From NCBI RefSeq assembly GCF_018619435.1, contig NZ_JAHFZF010000023.1:1-64000 (forward strand): DNA of 64,000 nt, written 5' to 3'. This DNA is from Rhodoferax sp. U11-2br (GTDB lineage Bacteria > Pseudomonadota > Gammaproteobacteria > Burkholderiales > Burkholderiaceae_C). The translations under genes were made by a program, and so were the position numbers. This document shows positions 21,581 to 30,920 of this stretch, one piece after another. The notes under the pieces were generated by a model that did not search any database, had not been told where the DNA came from, and saw only the letters and a program-made list of their open reading frames with translations. The stretch's first letter is position 1. Each line of letters starts with the position of its first letter.

Positions 21581-22339
21581 TCACGTGGCCAGCAGCAGCT
21601 TCACCCCGGTGCTCTGCAGGCTGTCAAACACGCGGTCGGGAATGGTCGCTGGCACCACCAGAGCCGCCAATGTGTTGAGCGGTGCCACCGTAAAGGCAGA
21701 CGCGGCTCCGAGTTTGTCGAGCGTGGCCAGCACCACGGTTTCGGCGGCACGTTCGTGCAGGGCGCGTTTGACGGCCGCTTCTTCAAAATCACCGGTGGTC
21801 AGCCCGGCCTCGGCGTGCACACCGGTCACACCCATCAGGTACAGGTCGGCCCGCACGCGGCTGATGGCTTCGATCACGCTGGCGCCCACATTCACCATCG
21901 AATGGCGGAACAAACGGCCGCCCAATACCAACACCTCGATGGACTGGTGCGCACTCAGCGCCACCGCCACGGTGGGGCTGTGGGTGACCACGGTAGCGCG
22001 CAAGTCCAGCGGCAGATGCTGCACCACCTGCAAGGACGTGGTGCCCCCATCCAGAAAAACCACCTGCCCGGCTTGAACCAGTGCCGCACCGGCGCGGCCC
22101 AACAGGCGTTTGTCATCGGGGGCGAGTTGCGCGCGCACCCGCATGTCACCCACCGCCGCCGAGGCGGGCAAGGCACCACCGTGCACACGCTGCAACAGAC
22201 CTTCAGCGGCCAGCTCACGCAAATCGCGCCGCACCGTGTCCTCTGAAATGCCCAGCTCTTCACTGAAGGCTTTGGCAACAAACTGGCCGTCGCGTGTGAG
22301 GCGGCTCAGGATGAGTTGTTTGCGTTGGCTGGTGAGCAT
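21581..22339 (-). CDS. DeoR/GlpR family transcriptional regulator
   Basis: Predicted 252 aa repressor. The N-terminal winged helix (about residues 5-57: QRKQLILSRL, ELGISEDTVRRDLRELAAEG, LQRVHGGALP) carries the DeoR signature. The C-terminal sugar-phosphate-sensing domain (about 75-235) has FLDGGTTSLQVVQHLP and GVTGVHAEAGLTTGDFEEA. The family responds to phosphorylated sugars. It is divergent from the Nudix gene with repeated TGCA-containing palindromes in between, so NudK is a likely target. Confidence 0.92.
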   Translation of the reverse strand: MLTSQRKQLILSRLTRDGQFVAKAFSEELGISEDTVRRDLRELAAEGLLQRVHGGALPASAAVGDMRVRAQLAPDDKRLLGRAGAALVQAGQVVFLDGGTTSLQVVQHLPLDLRATVVTHSPTVAVALSAHQSIEVLVLGGRLFRHSMVNVGASVIEAISRVRADLYLMGVTGVHAEAGLTTGDFEEAAVKRALHERAAETVVLATLDKLGAASAFTVAPLNTLAALVVPATIPDRVFDSLQSTGVKLLLAT

Positions 22340-22369
22340 CTGTGTGAGCCGCGTTTTGGGTCAAATGTG

Positions 22370-22408
22370 TTATTGCACGAGTTTACGCAATAATGCACGA
22401 TATTGCAT
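22370..22408 (+). promoter_or_regulatory. Overlapping palindromes between DeoR and NudK genes
   Basis: TTATTGC (22370-22376)/GCAATAA (22387-22393) with a 10 nt spacer, followed immediately by ATGCA/TGCAT (22393-22397, 22404-22408). The repeated half site TTGCA(CGA) suggests a DeoR-type operator controlling both divergent genes. Confidence 0.5.
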
Positions 22409-22429
22409 GTTTAACTTTCTGGAGCCACC

Positions 22430-23071
22430 ATGTCCACAAGCAGAGAACCCGCCCCCATCCACATCAACGCGGAGCACGTGCGGCTGCTGGATGTTCAAGT
22501 GTTGTCCAAGGATTGGTATGTGTTGCGCAAGATCACGTTTGAGTTGCGCCGCCGCGATGGCCGTTGGCAACGCCAGAGCCGCGAGGCCTATGACCGGGGC
22601 AACGGCGCTGCCCTGCTCCTGTTTGACCCGCGCCGCTCTACGGTGGTGTTGACTCGGCAGTTCCGTTTGCCCGCCTTGATCAACGGCAGCGCAGATGGCT
22701 ACCTGATTGAGGCCTGCGCCGGATTGCTAGACGGCGACGACCCGGAAACCTGCATCCGCCGCGAGGCCGAAGAAGAAACCGGCTACCACATCCGCGCACC
22801 ACGCAAGGTGTTTGAGGCCTATATGAGCCCCGGGTCGGTCACCGAAAAACTGCATTTTTTTGTGGCCGACTACCGGGCCGAAGACCGTCTCCATGCTGGC
22901 GGTGGCATGGCGGATGAAGGGGAAGACATTGAAGTCATCGAGATGCCACTGGCCGAAGCCCTGGCCGCCATCAGCAGCGGCAAAATTCAGGACGGCAAAA
23001 CGATTTTGCTGCTGCAACATGTGGCGCTGATGGCCGCCCACGGCAACGGTCTGCAAGCTACAGCGATCTGA
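22430..23071 (+). CDS. nudK: Nudix hydrolase, NudK-like (nucleoside diphosphate sugar hydrolase)
   Basis: Predicted 213 aa. The Nudix segment reads ACAGLLDGDDPETCIRREAE followed by EETGY, with the catalytic REAEEE helix intact; the first Glu of the consensus is Asp, as I recall it is also in E. coli NudK-type enzymes. The conserved upstream VVLTRQFRLPALING and downstream YMSPGSVTEKLHFF match GDP-mannose/ADP-ribose pyrophosphatases. It hydrolyses nucleotide sugars to NMP and sugar phosphate. The latter would fit control by the divergent DeoR regulator, which senses sugar phosphates. Confidence 0.88.
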   Translation: MSTSREPAPIHINAEHVRLLDVQVLSKDWYVLRKITFELRRRDGRWQRQSREAYDRGNGAALLLFDPRRSTVVLTRQFRLPALINGSADGYLIEACAGLLDGDDPETCIRREAEEETGYHIRAPRKVFEAYMSPGSVTEKLHFFVADYRAEDRLHAGGGMADEGEDIEVIEMPLAEALAAISSGKIQDGKTILLLQHVALMAAHGNGLQATAI

Positions 23072-23227
23072 TTGACCAGGTTTTGCACCTCTGCCCGCCG
23101 AAACACCTCAACCGCCTTGGCCGGGGCGTGGCCTGGCGCCGGGGCAACTGGCTACAGCGCACGCATCCGTGCTTGGTGCCTGCCCTAGGCTGGCTTGGCT
23201 CAAACACCTAGGGTGGCAATTACTCGC

Positions 23228-24925
23228 TCAGAAACGTTCCCACTCATCGCCACTCACCTTGGCTGGGCTGTTGTTGCCCAAGGCCGGGGTTTGGGGGGTG
23301 GTCTTGACGATCACTTTCTTGCTCGGCGCCAATGGCCTGGGCGCGCTGGGAGTGGCTGCTGGAGCCGGACGTGTCGCAGGTGCTGAGAATCCACGCTCAT
23401 GCCCTGCCGCCAGTTTGAACACTGCCACCGTGCCCACCAGGTCTTGCGCCTGGCCTTTGAGGCTGCTGGCCGCTGCAGCCATTTCCTCAACCAGTGCGGC
23501 GTTTTGTTGTGTGGCCTGGTCCATTTGCTGGATGGTTTCACCCACCTGGCCCACACCTTGGCTTTGTTCGCTGCTGGCGGCGCTGATCTCTCCCATGATG
23601 TCGTTGACACGTTTGATCGAGTTCACCACTTCGGTCATGGTGGCACCTGCCTGGTCCACCAAGCTGGTGCCTTGTTCAACACGCTCCACACTGGCGCTGA
23701 TCAACGATTTGATTTCTTTGGCGGCTTCAGCTGAACGTCCGGCCAAGCTGCGCACTTCGCTGGCCACCACCGCAAAGCCACGGCCTTGTTCTCCAGCACG
23801 GGCCGCTTCCACCGCAGCATTCAGGGCGAGGATGTTGGTCTGGAAAGCAATGCCGTCGATCACTGAGATGATGTCGCTGATCTTGCGGCTCGATTCGTTG
23901 ATGCCTTTCATGGTGTTAACCACCTGGGCCACCACTTCACCGCCCTTGATCGCCACACTGCTGGCGTTTTGAGCGAGCTGGTTGGCTTGGCGCGCGTTGT
24001 CGGCATTTTGTTTGACGGTGGAGGACAGTTCTTCCATGGAAGCAGCGGTTTGTTCCAGGGCGCTGGCCTGTTCTTCGGTGCGCTGGCTCAGGTCGTTGTT
24101 GCCCTGGGCGATCTCAGAGCTGGCGGTGGCCACCGATTCGGAACCGTGTCGCACAGCGCCCACCACGGCGGTCAACGATGTCCGCATTTGAAGCAGGACC
24201 CCCATCAAACTGTTGCTGTTGCCGGTGTTCACAATGCTTGAGGCCAGATCACCTTGCGCGATGGATGACAAAGCCTCTCGAGCCTCAGCTGGATCACCAC
24301 CCAGCTCTTTGCGCATGGTGACCAGCATCAACAGATTGAGGCCAATCGCCACCAAACCGGCGATCAAACTCACGCTGATGGAGACGGTGATGGCCCGCTC
24401 CACGTGTTGGCTGAACAGTTGGTGCGCCTCCTTGGCGCTGTCGACTGCGGCTTGTTTTTGTTGCAAGAGCTCCGCTTTTAACTTGCGCCAAGCGGGTGTT
24501 TCTTCACTGTTGAGCAAAACGATGGCTTCGCTTGGCGACGCCACCAGAGCGAGCACTTTTTCCTGCGCTTGCGCCTGGGCCGCACGCAGCGCCGGCAACT
24601 TCGCAAACGCGGCTTCAAATTGACTGCCTTTGACACTCTTCTGGGTTTGCTCCATGGCCTTCGCAAAGTCGTTTTGAGCGGCTTTCAAGTTGTCCATGGC
24701 TTTGGGGTTGGCCGGGTCAAGCACCACATTGCGCAAAGCCTGACCCATTTGCAAACCTTGGGCATACATCTCTGACAGGCCCCGCTCTATCGCCTGTTCG
24801 GAGTTGATGTACGCAGAAAAGTCACTTCGGGTGTTGATCAGTGAGCCAATGCTGCAGACCAGGGCAAGCACAAACAAGACGGCAGGCAAGGCAGCAAAGC
24901 TGATGATTCTGGAACGGAATTTCAT
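23228..24925 (-). CDS. Methyl-accepting chemotaxis protein with C-terminal CheR-type pentapeptide
   Basis: Predicted 565 aa inner-membrane receptor. TM1 is at about residues 7-29, followed by a periplasmic four-helix-bundle sensing domain (about 30-187), TM2 at about 188-210, a HAMP region, and the signalling hairpin (about 265-510) with the near-invariant tip [21 protein letters not shown] Pro/Ala-rich tail ends in EWERF, which fits the aromatic pattern of the NWETF tether that binds CheR. Last gene of the cheW-mcp-mcp cluster. Its signalling domain is nearly identical to that of the upstream receptor. Ligand unknown. Confidence 0.95.
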   Translation of the reverse strand: MKFRSRIISFAALPAVLFVLALVCSIGSLINTRSDFSAYINSEQAIERGLSEMYAQGLQMGQALRNVVLDPANPKAMDNLKAAQNDFAKAMEQTQKSVKGSQFEAAFAKLPALRAAQAQAQEKVLALVASPSEAIVLLNSEETPAWRKLKAELLQQKQAAVDSAKEAHQLFSQHVERAITVSISVSLIAGLVAIGLNLLMLVTMRKELGGDPAEAREALSSIAQGDLASSIVNTGNSNSLMGVLLQMRTSLTAVVGAVRHGSESVATASSEIAQGNNDLSQRTEEQASALEQTAASMEELSSTVKQNADNARQANQLAQNASSVAIKGGEVVAQVVNTMKGINESSRKISDIISVIDGIAFQTNILALNAAVEAARAGEQGRGFAVVASEVRSLAGRSAEAAKEIKSLISASVERVEQGTSLVDQAGATMTEVVNSIKRVNDIMGEISAASSEQSQGVGQVGETIQQMDQATQQNAALVEEMAAAASSLKGQAQDLVGTVAVFKLAAGHERGFSAPATRPAPAATPSAPRPLAPSKKVIVKTTPQTPALGNNSPAKVSGDEWERF

Positions 24926-25034
24926 GTGTTTTTTTGGGTGAGGTATGGGTATTGCCGGATGGAGATCAGATGCGCCTGGGGTAACAAGCGCAGCGTCGGC
25001 ATCCCCCAGGCAAAGCCTGGGGGATGGAGGAGCG

Positions 25035-26672
25035 TCAGACTTCCGCAGCGAACGTCAGCTTCTGAGTTGCTCGTTCTGGGCTGATGTCAACAGTTTGGAA
25101 TGTGTCAGCTGACCGAGTGTTGCCATCCGCTGCCAGTTTGAACACCGCCACCGTGCCCACCAGCTCTTGCGCCTGGCTCTTGAGGCTGCGGGCGGCGGCC
25201 GCCATTTCCTCCACCAGGGCGGCGTTCTGCTGGGTAGCCTGGTCCATCTGGGTCACCGCGTCTCCCACCTGGCTTACACCCTGGCTTTGTTCGCTGCTGG
25301 CGGCGCTGATCTCACCCATGATGTCGTTGACCCGGCGAATTGAGGTCACCACCTCGGTCATGGTGGCACCAGCCTGGTCCACCAGGGTGCTGCCTTGGCC
25401 CACCCGCTCGACGCTGGCGCTGATCAAGGTCTTGATTTCTTTGGCGGCTTCAGCGCTGCGTCCGGCCAGGCTACGCACTTCACTGGCCACCACCGCAAAG
25501 CCTCGGCCTTGTTCGCCAGCACGGGCCGCTTCGACGGCAGCGTTCAAAGCGAGGATGTTGGTCTGGAAGGCGATGCCATCGATCACACTGATGATGTCGC
25601 TGATCTTGCGGCTCGATTCGTTGATGCCCTTCATGGTGTCGACCACCTGGGCGACGACTTCACCACCCTTGACAGCCACACTACTGGCGCTTTGGGCGAG
25701 TTGGTTGGCTTGACGCGCGTTGTCGGCGTTTTGTTTGACGGTAGAGGACAGTTGCTCCATAGAGGCGGCGGTTTGCTCCAGGGCACTGGCCTGGGACTCG
25801 GTGCGGCCGGAGAGGTCCTGGTTGCCCTGGGCGATTTCGGCACAGGCGGTGGCTAGGCTTTCTGCATTGCCACGCACCTCGGCCACCACACTGCCCAATT
25901 GGGACTGCATTTCTTGCAAGGACTGCAACAGAACTCCCGTCTCGTCGCGGGAGTGCACCACGATGTTTTGGCTCAAATCACCCGATGCCACCCTGCGGGC
26001 TGCCGTCATGGCCGCTTGCAGAGGTGTGGTGATGGCGCGGGTGATCAGCCACGCCACGGTGGCACCCAACAGCAGCATGACCACACTCAGCGCCATCAGC
26101 AATGTCGAGCTAGTTTGGTTGAGCGACTTGATCTCGGCGGCGCGGGCATCAATGGCCTGGCGCTGCAGTTGTTTGAAGGCTTCAATGCTGCTGAGGTAGG
26201 CCTTGGCCTGCGGCATGTACTCCTCGTCCATCACTTTGCCGGCTTCTTCCAGCCGACTCATCTTCTTCAACTCGGTGATGTTGTCGCGGGTCTGACCGTA
26301 TTTCTGACGGAGTTTTGCAAGCTCTTCGAAATGCGCTTTTTCTTCACTGCCCTCAAGCAACTCCCCAATGGCTTTTTGTGCCTCGGAAGCACCTTTGCCT
26401 GTCACGAGTGCATCAGCTGCAAAAAAAGGCACCAGCGAGCTGTCGGTGCTTCTGGCAATGGCATTGGTGCGACGCACTGCGGCATTGACGTAGGTTGACC
26501 AGTCGCTGGCAAGGCGTTCCTTGGCCAAGGGTGCACCCATCATGGCTTCGGTGTCTCTGGCGGTTTCCAGCAGTCGCCAAAGGCCAATGCCAGAGATGAC
26601 CATGGCGAGCAACAGGATGAGTGCAAATCCAGCGGCCAAACGCTGGCCAATAGAAAGTGAGAGGCGATTCAT
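25035..26672 (-). CDS. Methyl-accepting chemotaxis protein
   Basis: Predicted 545 aa from the ATG at 26672 ([12 protein letters not shown]); an in-frame ATG at 26705 would add 11 residues. TM1 lies at about residues 10-32, the four-helix-bundle sensor at about 33-185, TM2 near 190-210 ([20 protein letters not shown]), then HAMP ([18 protein letters not shown]) and the signalling domain with tip [20 protein letters not shown]. It ends FAAEV without a CheR tether pentapeptide, so methylation may depend on the neighbouring receptor. 115 bp after cheW and 109 bp before the next receptor, probably one transcript. Confidence 0.95.
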   Translation of the reverse strand: MNRLSLSIGQRLAAGFALILLLAMVISGIGLWRLLETARDTEAMMGAPLAKERLASDWSTYVNAAVRRTNAIARSTDSSLVPFFAADALVTGKGASEAQKAIGELLEGSEEKAHFEELAKLRQKYGQTRDNITELKKMSRLEEAGKVMDEEYMPQAKAYLSSIEAFKQLQRQAIDARAAEIKSLNQTSSTLLMALSVVMLLLGATVAWLITRAITTPLQAAMTAARRVASGDLSQNIVVHSRDETGVLLQSLQEMQSQLGSVVAEVRGNAESLATACAEIAQGNQDLSGRTESQASALEQTAASMEQLSSTVKQNADNARQANQLAQSASSVAVKGGEVVAQVVDTMKGINESSRKISDIISVIDGIAFQTNILALNAAVEAARAGEQGRGFAVVASEVRSLAGRSAEAAKEIKTLISASVERVGQGSTLVDQAGATMTEVVTSIRRVNDIMGEISAASSEQSQGVSQVGDAVTQMDQATQQNAALVEEMAAAARSLKSQAQELVGTVAVFKLAADGNTRSADTFQTVDISPERATQKLTFAAEV

Positions 26673-26786
26673 GTCGATGTTTTCAAAGAGACGGTGGAGG
26701 GGCATGTCAACTGCGTTGCAACAGTGCCGGTCGGCGCGCGTGCAGTTGATCTGTTCTGGGCTATGTTTTGTCGAGGCGCAGGATGA

Positions 26787-27302
26787 CTAGGCCACCGCCT
26801 CAGCCACCAGACCCATGTCAGCGCCGCTCATGAGCTTCTCGATGTCCAGCAGCACCAGCATGCGTTGCTGTTCGGCTTGGTCCACGGTGGCGATACCGAT
26901 GATGTGCTGGGTGTTGACCGCCCCATTGAAATCAGGCGCTGGTTTGACCTCAGTGGCCTGGATGGCCACCACGTCTTGCACCGCGTCCACCACCATGCCC
27001 ACCACCCGGTTGGCCACGTTGAGCACAATCGTCACGGTCTGGCTGTTGTAGGCGACCTCGGCCATCTCGAACTTCAGGCGCATGTCCAGAATCGGCACGA
27101 TGACACCTCGCATGTTGAGCACCCCCAGGACATAGGGCGGGGCGTTGAACATCCGGGTCGAGGTCTCGAAGCCCCGGATTTCCTGCACCTTGAGGATGTC
27201 AATGCCGTACTCCACCGAGCCGAGCTGAAAGCTCAGGTACTCACGCGCGGCTTTTTCCGCTGGTTTTGGATTGGCTGAACCTTTGCCTTGAGTGTTTTCC
27301 AT
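26787..27302 (-). CDS. cheW: CheW-type chemotaxis coupling protein
   Basis: Predicted 171 aa scaffold that couples receptors to the CheA kinase. The SH3-like CheW fold is visible: EYLSFQLGSVEYGIDILKVQEIRG, the APPYVLGVLNMRGVIVPILD receptor-binding region, and VVDAVQDVV. A ~20-residue polar N-terminus precedes it. I start at 27302 (MENTQGKG); the frame continues upstream only through the riboswitch leader. First gene of the minus-strand cluster and directly downstream of a c-di-GMP aptamer. No cheA, cheY or cheR is in the window, so this is an auxiliary cluster. Confidence 0.95.
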   Translation of the reverse strand: MENTQGKGSANPKPAEKAAREYLSFQLGSVEYGIDILKVQEIRGFETSTRMFNAPPYVLGVLNMRGVIVPILDMRLKFEMAEVAYNSQTVTIVLNVANRVVGMVVDAVQDVVAIQATEVKPAPDFNGAVNTQHIIGIATVDQAEQQRMLVLLDIEKLMSGADMGLVAEAVA

Positions 27303-27454
27303 GTTGACCTTGTTGTGACAGATCAGGACGTCACCAGACGGGCCTGAACGCTGCGAGGGCGGTGGCGGCCTGAGGAAAACGGGAAGGAACACAAATGGTC
27401 AGATACGAGGGTGACCACGCGAAGAAGCAACACGCCAGCGTCACTGGGTCCGAC

Positions 27455-27545
27455 TTCTACGGCAACCCCGCTATCCTTCCCGCACGTGGCAGGTGTCAGA
27501 CCGGAGGCTTTGCGACCTTGGCTTTCGCTCAAGTGTGCCAAAGCG
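27455..27545 (-). ncRNA. c-di-GMP-I (GEMM) riboswitch
   Basis: On the minus strand the aptamer core reads GAGCGAAAGCCAAGG (GAAA tetraloop hairpin), then TCGCAAAGCCTCCGG (the tetraloop receptor and conserved A/C core), a variable hairpin, and AGCGGGGTTGCC, the conserved 3' half. These are the diagnostic blocks of the GEMM-I class. It sits about 150 nt upstream of the cheW start. That leader holds a CCAG/CTGG hairpin but no obvious T-run terminator, so control could be translational or by an unseen structure. Together with cheW and two receptors it implies that c-di-GMP sets receptor levels. Confidence 0.9.
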
Positions 27546-27644
27546 CGGATTATTAGGGTTTTCCCTAGTCTGGTCAATGGTTGCGACAGGTCGAACAAGT
27601 TAAGAACCCACTCAAGTGACGCCATGCAGCATCACCATGCTCAA

Positions 27645-27692
27645 CTTTGATAGCAATCGACCCTTATTGGAAAGAGGCTGGCAACTGATTGT
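27645..27692 (+). repeat. Dispersed 45 bp palindromic repeat, copy 8 (degenerate)
   Basis: TTTGATAGCAATCGACCCTT, then ATTGGAAAGAGGCTGGCAAC. The 3' part is decayed. It lies in the 461 bp gap (27303-27763) that otherwise holds the riboswitch leader and its promoter region. Confidence 0.7.
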
Positions 27693-27763
27693 CAAAAAAT
27701 CAGCTCACCCACACACCGTTTGCAGCAATGTGCGGCTCACGTGTGGCGTGACAGCGGTACGTC

Positions 27764-28171
27764 TTAGCCCGGTAGCCGAACCGTCAATTCCAGTTCCACC
27801 TGCAAGTCAGGCGCAGCCAATGCCGCCACCCCCACACCAGTGATACACGGCATGGCGCCGTTGAACATGGCCAGCAAGGGCGGAAAGATCTGGTTCAACC
27901 TGTCGGGGGTCAAATCGGTCATGAAGCAGCGGGCGATGACGATGTCTGCCGGGCTGGCGCCCAGGGCATCCAAAGCCACTTTGGCATTGGCGGCCACGAT
28001 CTTCATTTGCTCAACCAGATCAGCGGGCACCGGCTCGCCATTGGGGCGCCAGGCCACCTGACCCGAGACATAGGCCATGCGACCCGGCTCGACGATGGAG
28101 ATTTGTGAATAGCCCATCGCGGCGGCGTCGGGCAAGCTGGCGGGGTTCAAACGAACAATGGTTGGTGTCAT
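27764..28171 (-). CDS. RidA family protein (enamine/imine deaminase)
   Basis: Predicted 135 aa, normal RidA/YjgF length. The family pattern is visible: YSQISIVEPGRMAYVSGQVA, IVAANAKVALDALGASPADI, and the C-terminal VGVAALAAPDLQVELELTV. The catalytic Arg of true RidA proteins (in the CR/IR strand near residue 105) is not evident here; the corresponding segment is MPCITGVGVAAL, so it may belong to a non-deaminase Rid subgroup. It is divergent from a TetR regulator, its probable controller. Start at the ATG 28171. Confidence 0.88.
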   Translation of the reverse strand: MTPTIVRLNPASLPDAAAMGYSQISIVEPGRMAYVSGQVAWRPNGEPVPADLVEQMKIVAANAKVALDALGASPADIVIARCFMTDLTPDRLNQIFPPLLAMFNGAMPCITGVGVAALAAPDLQVELELTVRLPG

Positions 28172-28240
28172 GGATAATCCTAAGATCGTTGCGAAAAGCA
28201 AGTTTCACGAAGATTTTACCTCTACATTTGAAGAGCATGT

Positions 28241-28813
28241 ATGTCCACCAACAAAACTGACCGACGGGAAGCCATCCTGGCTGGGGTGATTGAGCTGCTG
28301 GCCACCCGCGGCATGGAGGGTGTGACGCACCGCGCCGTGGATGAGCTGGTGGGCCTGCCACAGGGGTCAACAACGTATTACTTTCCCAAGAAGACGGCCC
28401 TTTTGCTGGCGGCCTCACAACACCTGGCTGGGCTATTGGAAAAAGAGTGCGATGTGCTGCAGGTCGGCTTTGCAGACATCGCCGCCAAACAGGGCCTGGA
28501 GGCCGCGATTGCCTATGTGGCCGACGAACTGGTGGCCTACGCCGACGATGAAAGGCATCTGTTTCTAGCGCGGGTGGAGTTGACCTTGGCCTCGGCCCGT
28601 CGCGAGGACCTGGCCGGCGTGGGTGACCAGTTGACCACGGCGGCACGTCGGCCCATTGAGTTTTTTGTCAAGCTGATCTCCAACGGCCAGGCCGATGCGC
28701 CACTCACAACCTGCGCGGCCTTGATCGATGGCATCACCTTGATGTATGCGACGGGGCAGGCACCCAAACCCACGACCGACCAGGTGTCGGCTGTTTTACG
28801 CGCCGTCTTGTAG
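28241..28813 (+). CDS. TetR family transcriptional regulator
   Basis: Predicted 190 aa. The N-terminal helix-turn-helix (residues 1-50: TDRREAILAGVIELLATRGM, THRAVDELVGLPQGSTTYYF) is canonical TetR. The C-terminal ligand domain is of a TetR_C group with DAPLTTCAALIDGITLMYAT. It is divergent from the RidA-like gene over 69 bp, consistent with repression of that gene and itself. Ligand unknown. Confidence 0.92.
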   Translation: MSTNKTDRREAILAGVIELLATRGMEGVTHRAVDELVGLPQGSTTYYFPKKTALLLAASQHLAGLLEKECDVLQVGFADIAAKQGLEAAIAYVADELVAYADDERHLFLARVELTLASARREDLAGVGDQLTTAARRPIEFFVKLISNGQADAPLTTCAALIDGITLMYATGQAPKPTTDQVSAVLRAVL

Positions 28814-28825
28814 CGCAGAGCGCTC

Positions 28826-28875
28826 TATTTTTTGGAGCAATTTGCCCAATATCCAAAAGGGCTAGTGGCCACTTT
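28826..28875 (+). repeat. Dispersed 45 bp palindromic repeat, copy 9
   Basis: TTTTTTGGAGCAATTTGCCC, AATATCCAAAAGGG, CTAGTGGCCACTTT. It spans the convergent junction between TetR and the metallopeptidase and overlaps the last codons of the latter, including its stop at 28862. Confidence 0.8.
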
Positions 28876-29785
28876 CACACACAAACACCAGCACCGCCCC
28901 CACCGCCGCTACCTGCGCGGCAATACATTGTTCGGGCGTGGCGCGGGCGCTGTCGGGGTAGACCTCGGTGGTGCTGGTGTAGCGCGCGTCACTGATGCCT
29001 GCGCACAAGCCCAAGGCTTTCATCGCGTAGTGGATCACGCCGTGTGCCACCAGCGGTGAGCCAATGATGCCGCCGTGGACATCGGCCGGGGCGATGTGGG
29101 TCACTTTCTCGACGGCTTCGATGATGGCCTGCTGGAAGGTCGGTTGCGGGTTGGCGCTGTCGTCCACCAAGTAGAAGCCATCGGGGATGGTGCTGGGCTC
29201 AAACACTTTGCCGTCACGTGCGGCCACCGCCGGGCGGAACTCGGACTCGTCGCTGTCGGTGGTTTCGTGCAGGTCGATGTGGGCCACAAACTGGCCGCGC
29301 AGCGGCGCCACCAGGGCCATCAGCGCGGCCGACTCCTGCGCCGGGCTGTCCGCGCGAAAGGAGCGGTTCGGGTCGATGGCGTCAAAGTTCCAGCGCTGGA
29401 CACGTTCATAGGCCCAGGGGCTGACACAGGGCGCCACCAGCAGGTTGACCCGGCCTGCATAAGCGGGCGCTAGGTCCTGCAAAACACGCAGCGCGCCGTG
29501 GACACCGCTGGTCTCATACCCATGCACACCACCCGTCACCAACACACCGGGCAGGTCAGGCTGCCAGTGGCGGCTGCGGATGGCCATCAGCGGAAAGTGT
29601 TCGTCGCCATAGACCACCTCGCCATAACTCGCCACCTCAAAAAACTCGCGCAAGGGTTCGATGGCGGCCAACACATCGTTGGCGTAACTGCGCTGGCGAA
29701 CCTGGCGCGCACTCCACTGGGCCAACTCTGCGGCGCCCCAGGGCTGGCCCAGGGTGCCGATGGGATAAAAAGGGGAAGAAGGCAT
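28862..29785 (-). CDS. M14-type metallopeptidase (zinc carboxypeptidase/deacylase family)
   Basis: Predicted 307 aa. Zinc ligands of the M14 family are visible as the HxxE in TGGVHGYETSG (about residue 85) and the later His in FVAHIDLHETTD (about 172). The substrate-binding DPNRSFRAD follows the usual NxR arrangement, and the catalytic Glu may be in STTEVYPD. Family members remove C-terminal amino acids or acyl groups from small peptides. No signal peptide, so cytosolic. I start at ATG 29785. Its 3' end runs into palindromic repeat copy 9. Confidence 0.85.
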   Translation of the reverse strand: MPSSPFYPIGTLGQPWGAAELAQWSARQVRQRSYANDVLAAIEPLREFFEVASYGEVVYGDEHFPLMAIRSRHWQPDLPGVLVTGGVHGYETSGVHGALRVLQDLAPAYAGRVNLLVAPCVSPWAYERVQRWNFDAIDPNRSFRADSPAQESAALMALVAPLRGQFVAHIDLHETTDSDESEFRPAVAARDGKVFEPSTIPDGFYLVDDSANPQPTFQQAIIEAVEKVTHIAPADVHGGIIGSPLVAHGVIHYAMKALGLCAGISDARYTSTTEVYPDSARATPEQCIAAQVAAVGAVLVFVCESGH

Positions 29786-29903
29786 GGACAAGGGGCCCGG
29801 TCTGGGCGGCTTAAAAATGAGAGCGCCATTATCTGGCCGGTGTGCTGGTTAACAGACTGCCCTGCCCTGGCCGCATGTAATGTCCTGTTTGAGGAGCCCC
29901 ACC

Positions 29904-30125
29904 ATGACCCAACACGCCACCATCAACGACCATGTGACCTACACCCCTGGCGACGGCGAGCCGCTGGTGATCCCGCAGGGGCCGGTCGAGGTCGACCTGT
30001 CTGCCGCCAACAGCGCCACCCTGAGCTGGACTGCCGACAACGGCGCGGCGGGACTAACGGCGATGCCGCTGACACAGTTCAACGAATACGTGCGCCAGAA
30101 ACGCATCACGCTGGCTAAGAAGTGA
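29904..30125 (+). CDS. Small conserved hypothetical protein (73 aa)
   Basis: The ATG at 29904 follows GAGGAG at 29891-29896 with good spacing. The product has beta-rich composition (HVTYTPGDGEPLVIPQGPVE, ATLSWTADNGAAGL) and a basic C-terminal helix (EYVRQKRITLAKK). I do not recognise a family. The strong ribosome-binding site and GC-rich codon use support a real gene. It is divergent from the metallopeptidase gene. Confidence 0.65.
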   Translation: MTQHATINDHVTYTPGDGEPLVIPQGPVEVDLSAANSATLSWTADNGAAGLTAMPLTQFNEYVRQKRITLAKK

Positions 30126-30139
30126 ATCAGACTCTGCAC

Positions 30140-30186
30140 TTTTGATAGCTATCGACCCTGGCAGGAAAAGGGTTAGAGACCGATAT
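30140..30186 (+). repeat. Dispersed 45 bp palindromic repeat, copy 10
   Basis: TTTTGATAGCTATCGACCC, TGGCAGGAAAAGGG, TTAGAGACCGATAT. It lies between the 73 aa gene and the DUF938 gene. Confidence 0.83.
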
Positions 30187-30218
30187 CATTCGTGAATTCT
30201 CAGCTCTGGATCCCTGCC

Positions 30219-30848
30219 ATGCCACCACCCGACTTCAGCCCGTCTGCCGAGCAGAACAAACACCCGATCCTGGACAAGTTACTGGCCTTGTTGCCCGCCC
30301 AGGGCGCGGCGCTGGAGATCGCCTCGGGCACCGGCCAGCACGCAGCCTGGTTTGCAAGACACCTGCCGGGCTGGACCTGGCAGCCCAGCGATGTGCAACC
30401 CCAGGGTTTTGCCAGCATTCACCACCATGTCACCCAGGCGGGTGTGCCCTATGTGCAAGCACCGCTGGTGCTGGACGTGTCCGCTGAAACCTGGCTGCCA
30501 GTCGATCCGGCTACCGGCGAATTGCCCCGCTTTGACCTGATGTTTTGCGCCAACATGCTGCACATTGCGCCCTGGGCCGCCTGCACCGGGCTGATGCGTG
30601 GCGCGGCGCGGCATCTGGCGCCACAGGGCCAGTTGGTCACCTACGGCCCGTATTTTGAAAAGGACGTGCCCACCACCCAGAGCAACCTGGACTTTGATGC
30701 CAGCCTGCGCCAGCGCAACCCAGCCTGGGGTGTACGCTGGCTTGAGGCCGTGGCACAAGAAGCAGCCCAGGCCGGTCTGCAACTGCAACAGCGCCACCCC
30801 ATGCCCGCCAACAACCTGCTGCTGGTGTGGCAACGTGTGCCGGGTTGA
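30219..30848 (+). CDS. DUF938 family, SAM-dependent methyltransferase-like protein
   Basis: Predicted 209 aa Class I methyltransferase fold. The SAM-binding motif I is ALEIASGTGQHAAWFARHLP (about residues 32-51), followed by WQPSDVQPQGFASI, the DUF938 hallmark FCANMLHIAPWAACTGLM, and YGPYFEKDVPTTQSN. The family is widespread but its substrate is unknown. I start at ATG 30219; an in-frame GTG at 30192 would overlap the repeat region. Confidence 0.88.
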   Translation: MPPPDFSPSAEQNKHPILDKLLALLPAQGAALEIASGTGQHAAWFARHLPGWTWQPSDVQPQGFASIHHHVTQAGVPYVQAPLVLDVSAETWLPVDPATGELPRFDLMFCANMLHIAPWAACTGLMRGAARHLAPQGQLVTYGPYFEKDVPTTQSNLDFDASLRQRNPAWGVRWLEAVAQEAAQAGLQLQQRHPMPANNLLLVWQRVPG

Positions 30849-30920
30849 TGGCGCGGTATTGGCCTGGCAGCACAACACAACTCGGCTAAGCTCACTGGTT
30901 TCTCACACACAAAGGCCCTT

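Noticed and set aside
27411..27650. 79-codon plus-strand frame upstream of cheW
   Set aside because: It lies antisense to the c-di-GMP riboswitch, has no ribosome-binding site and no motif.
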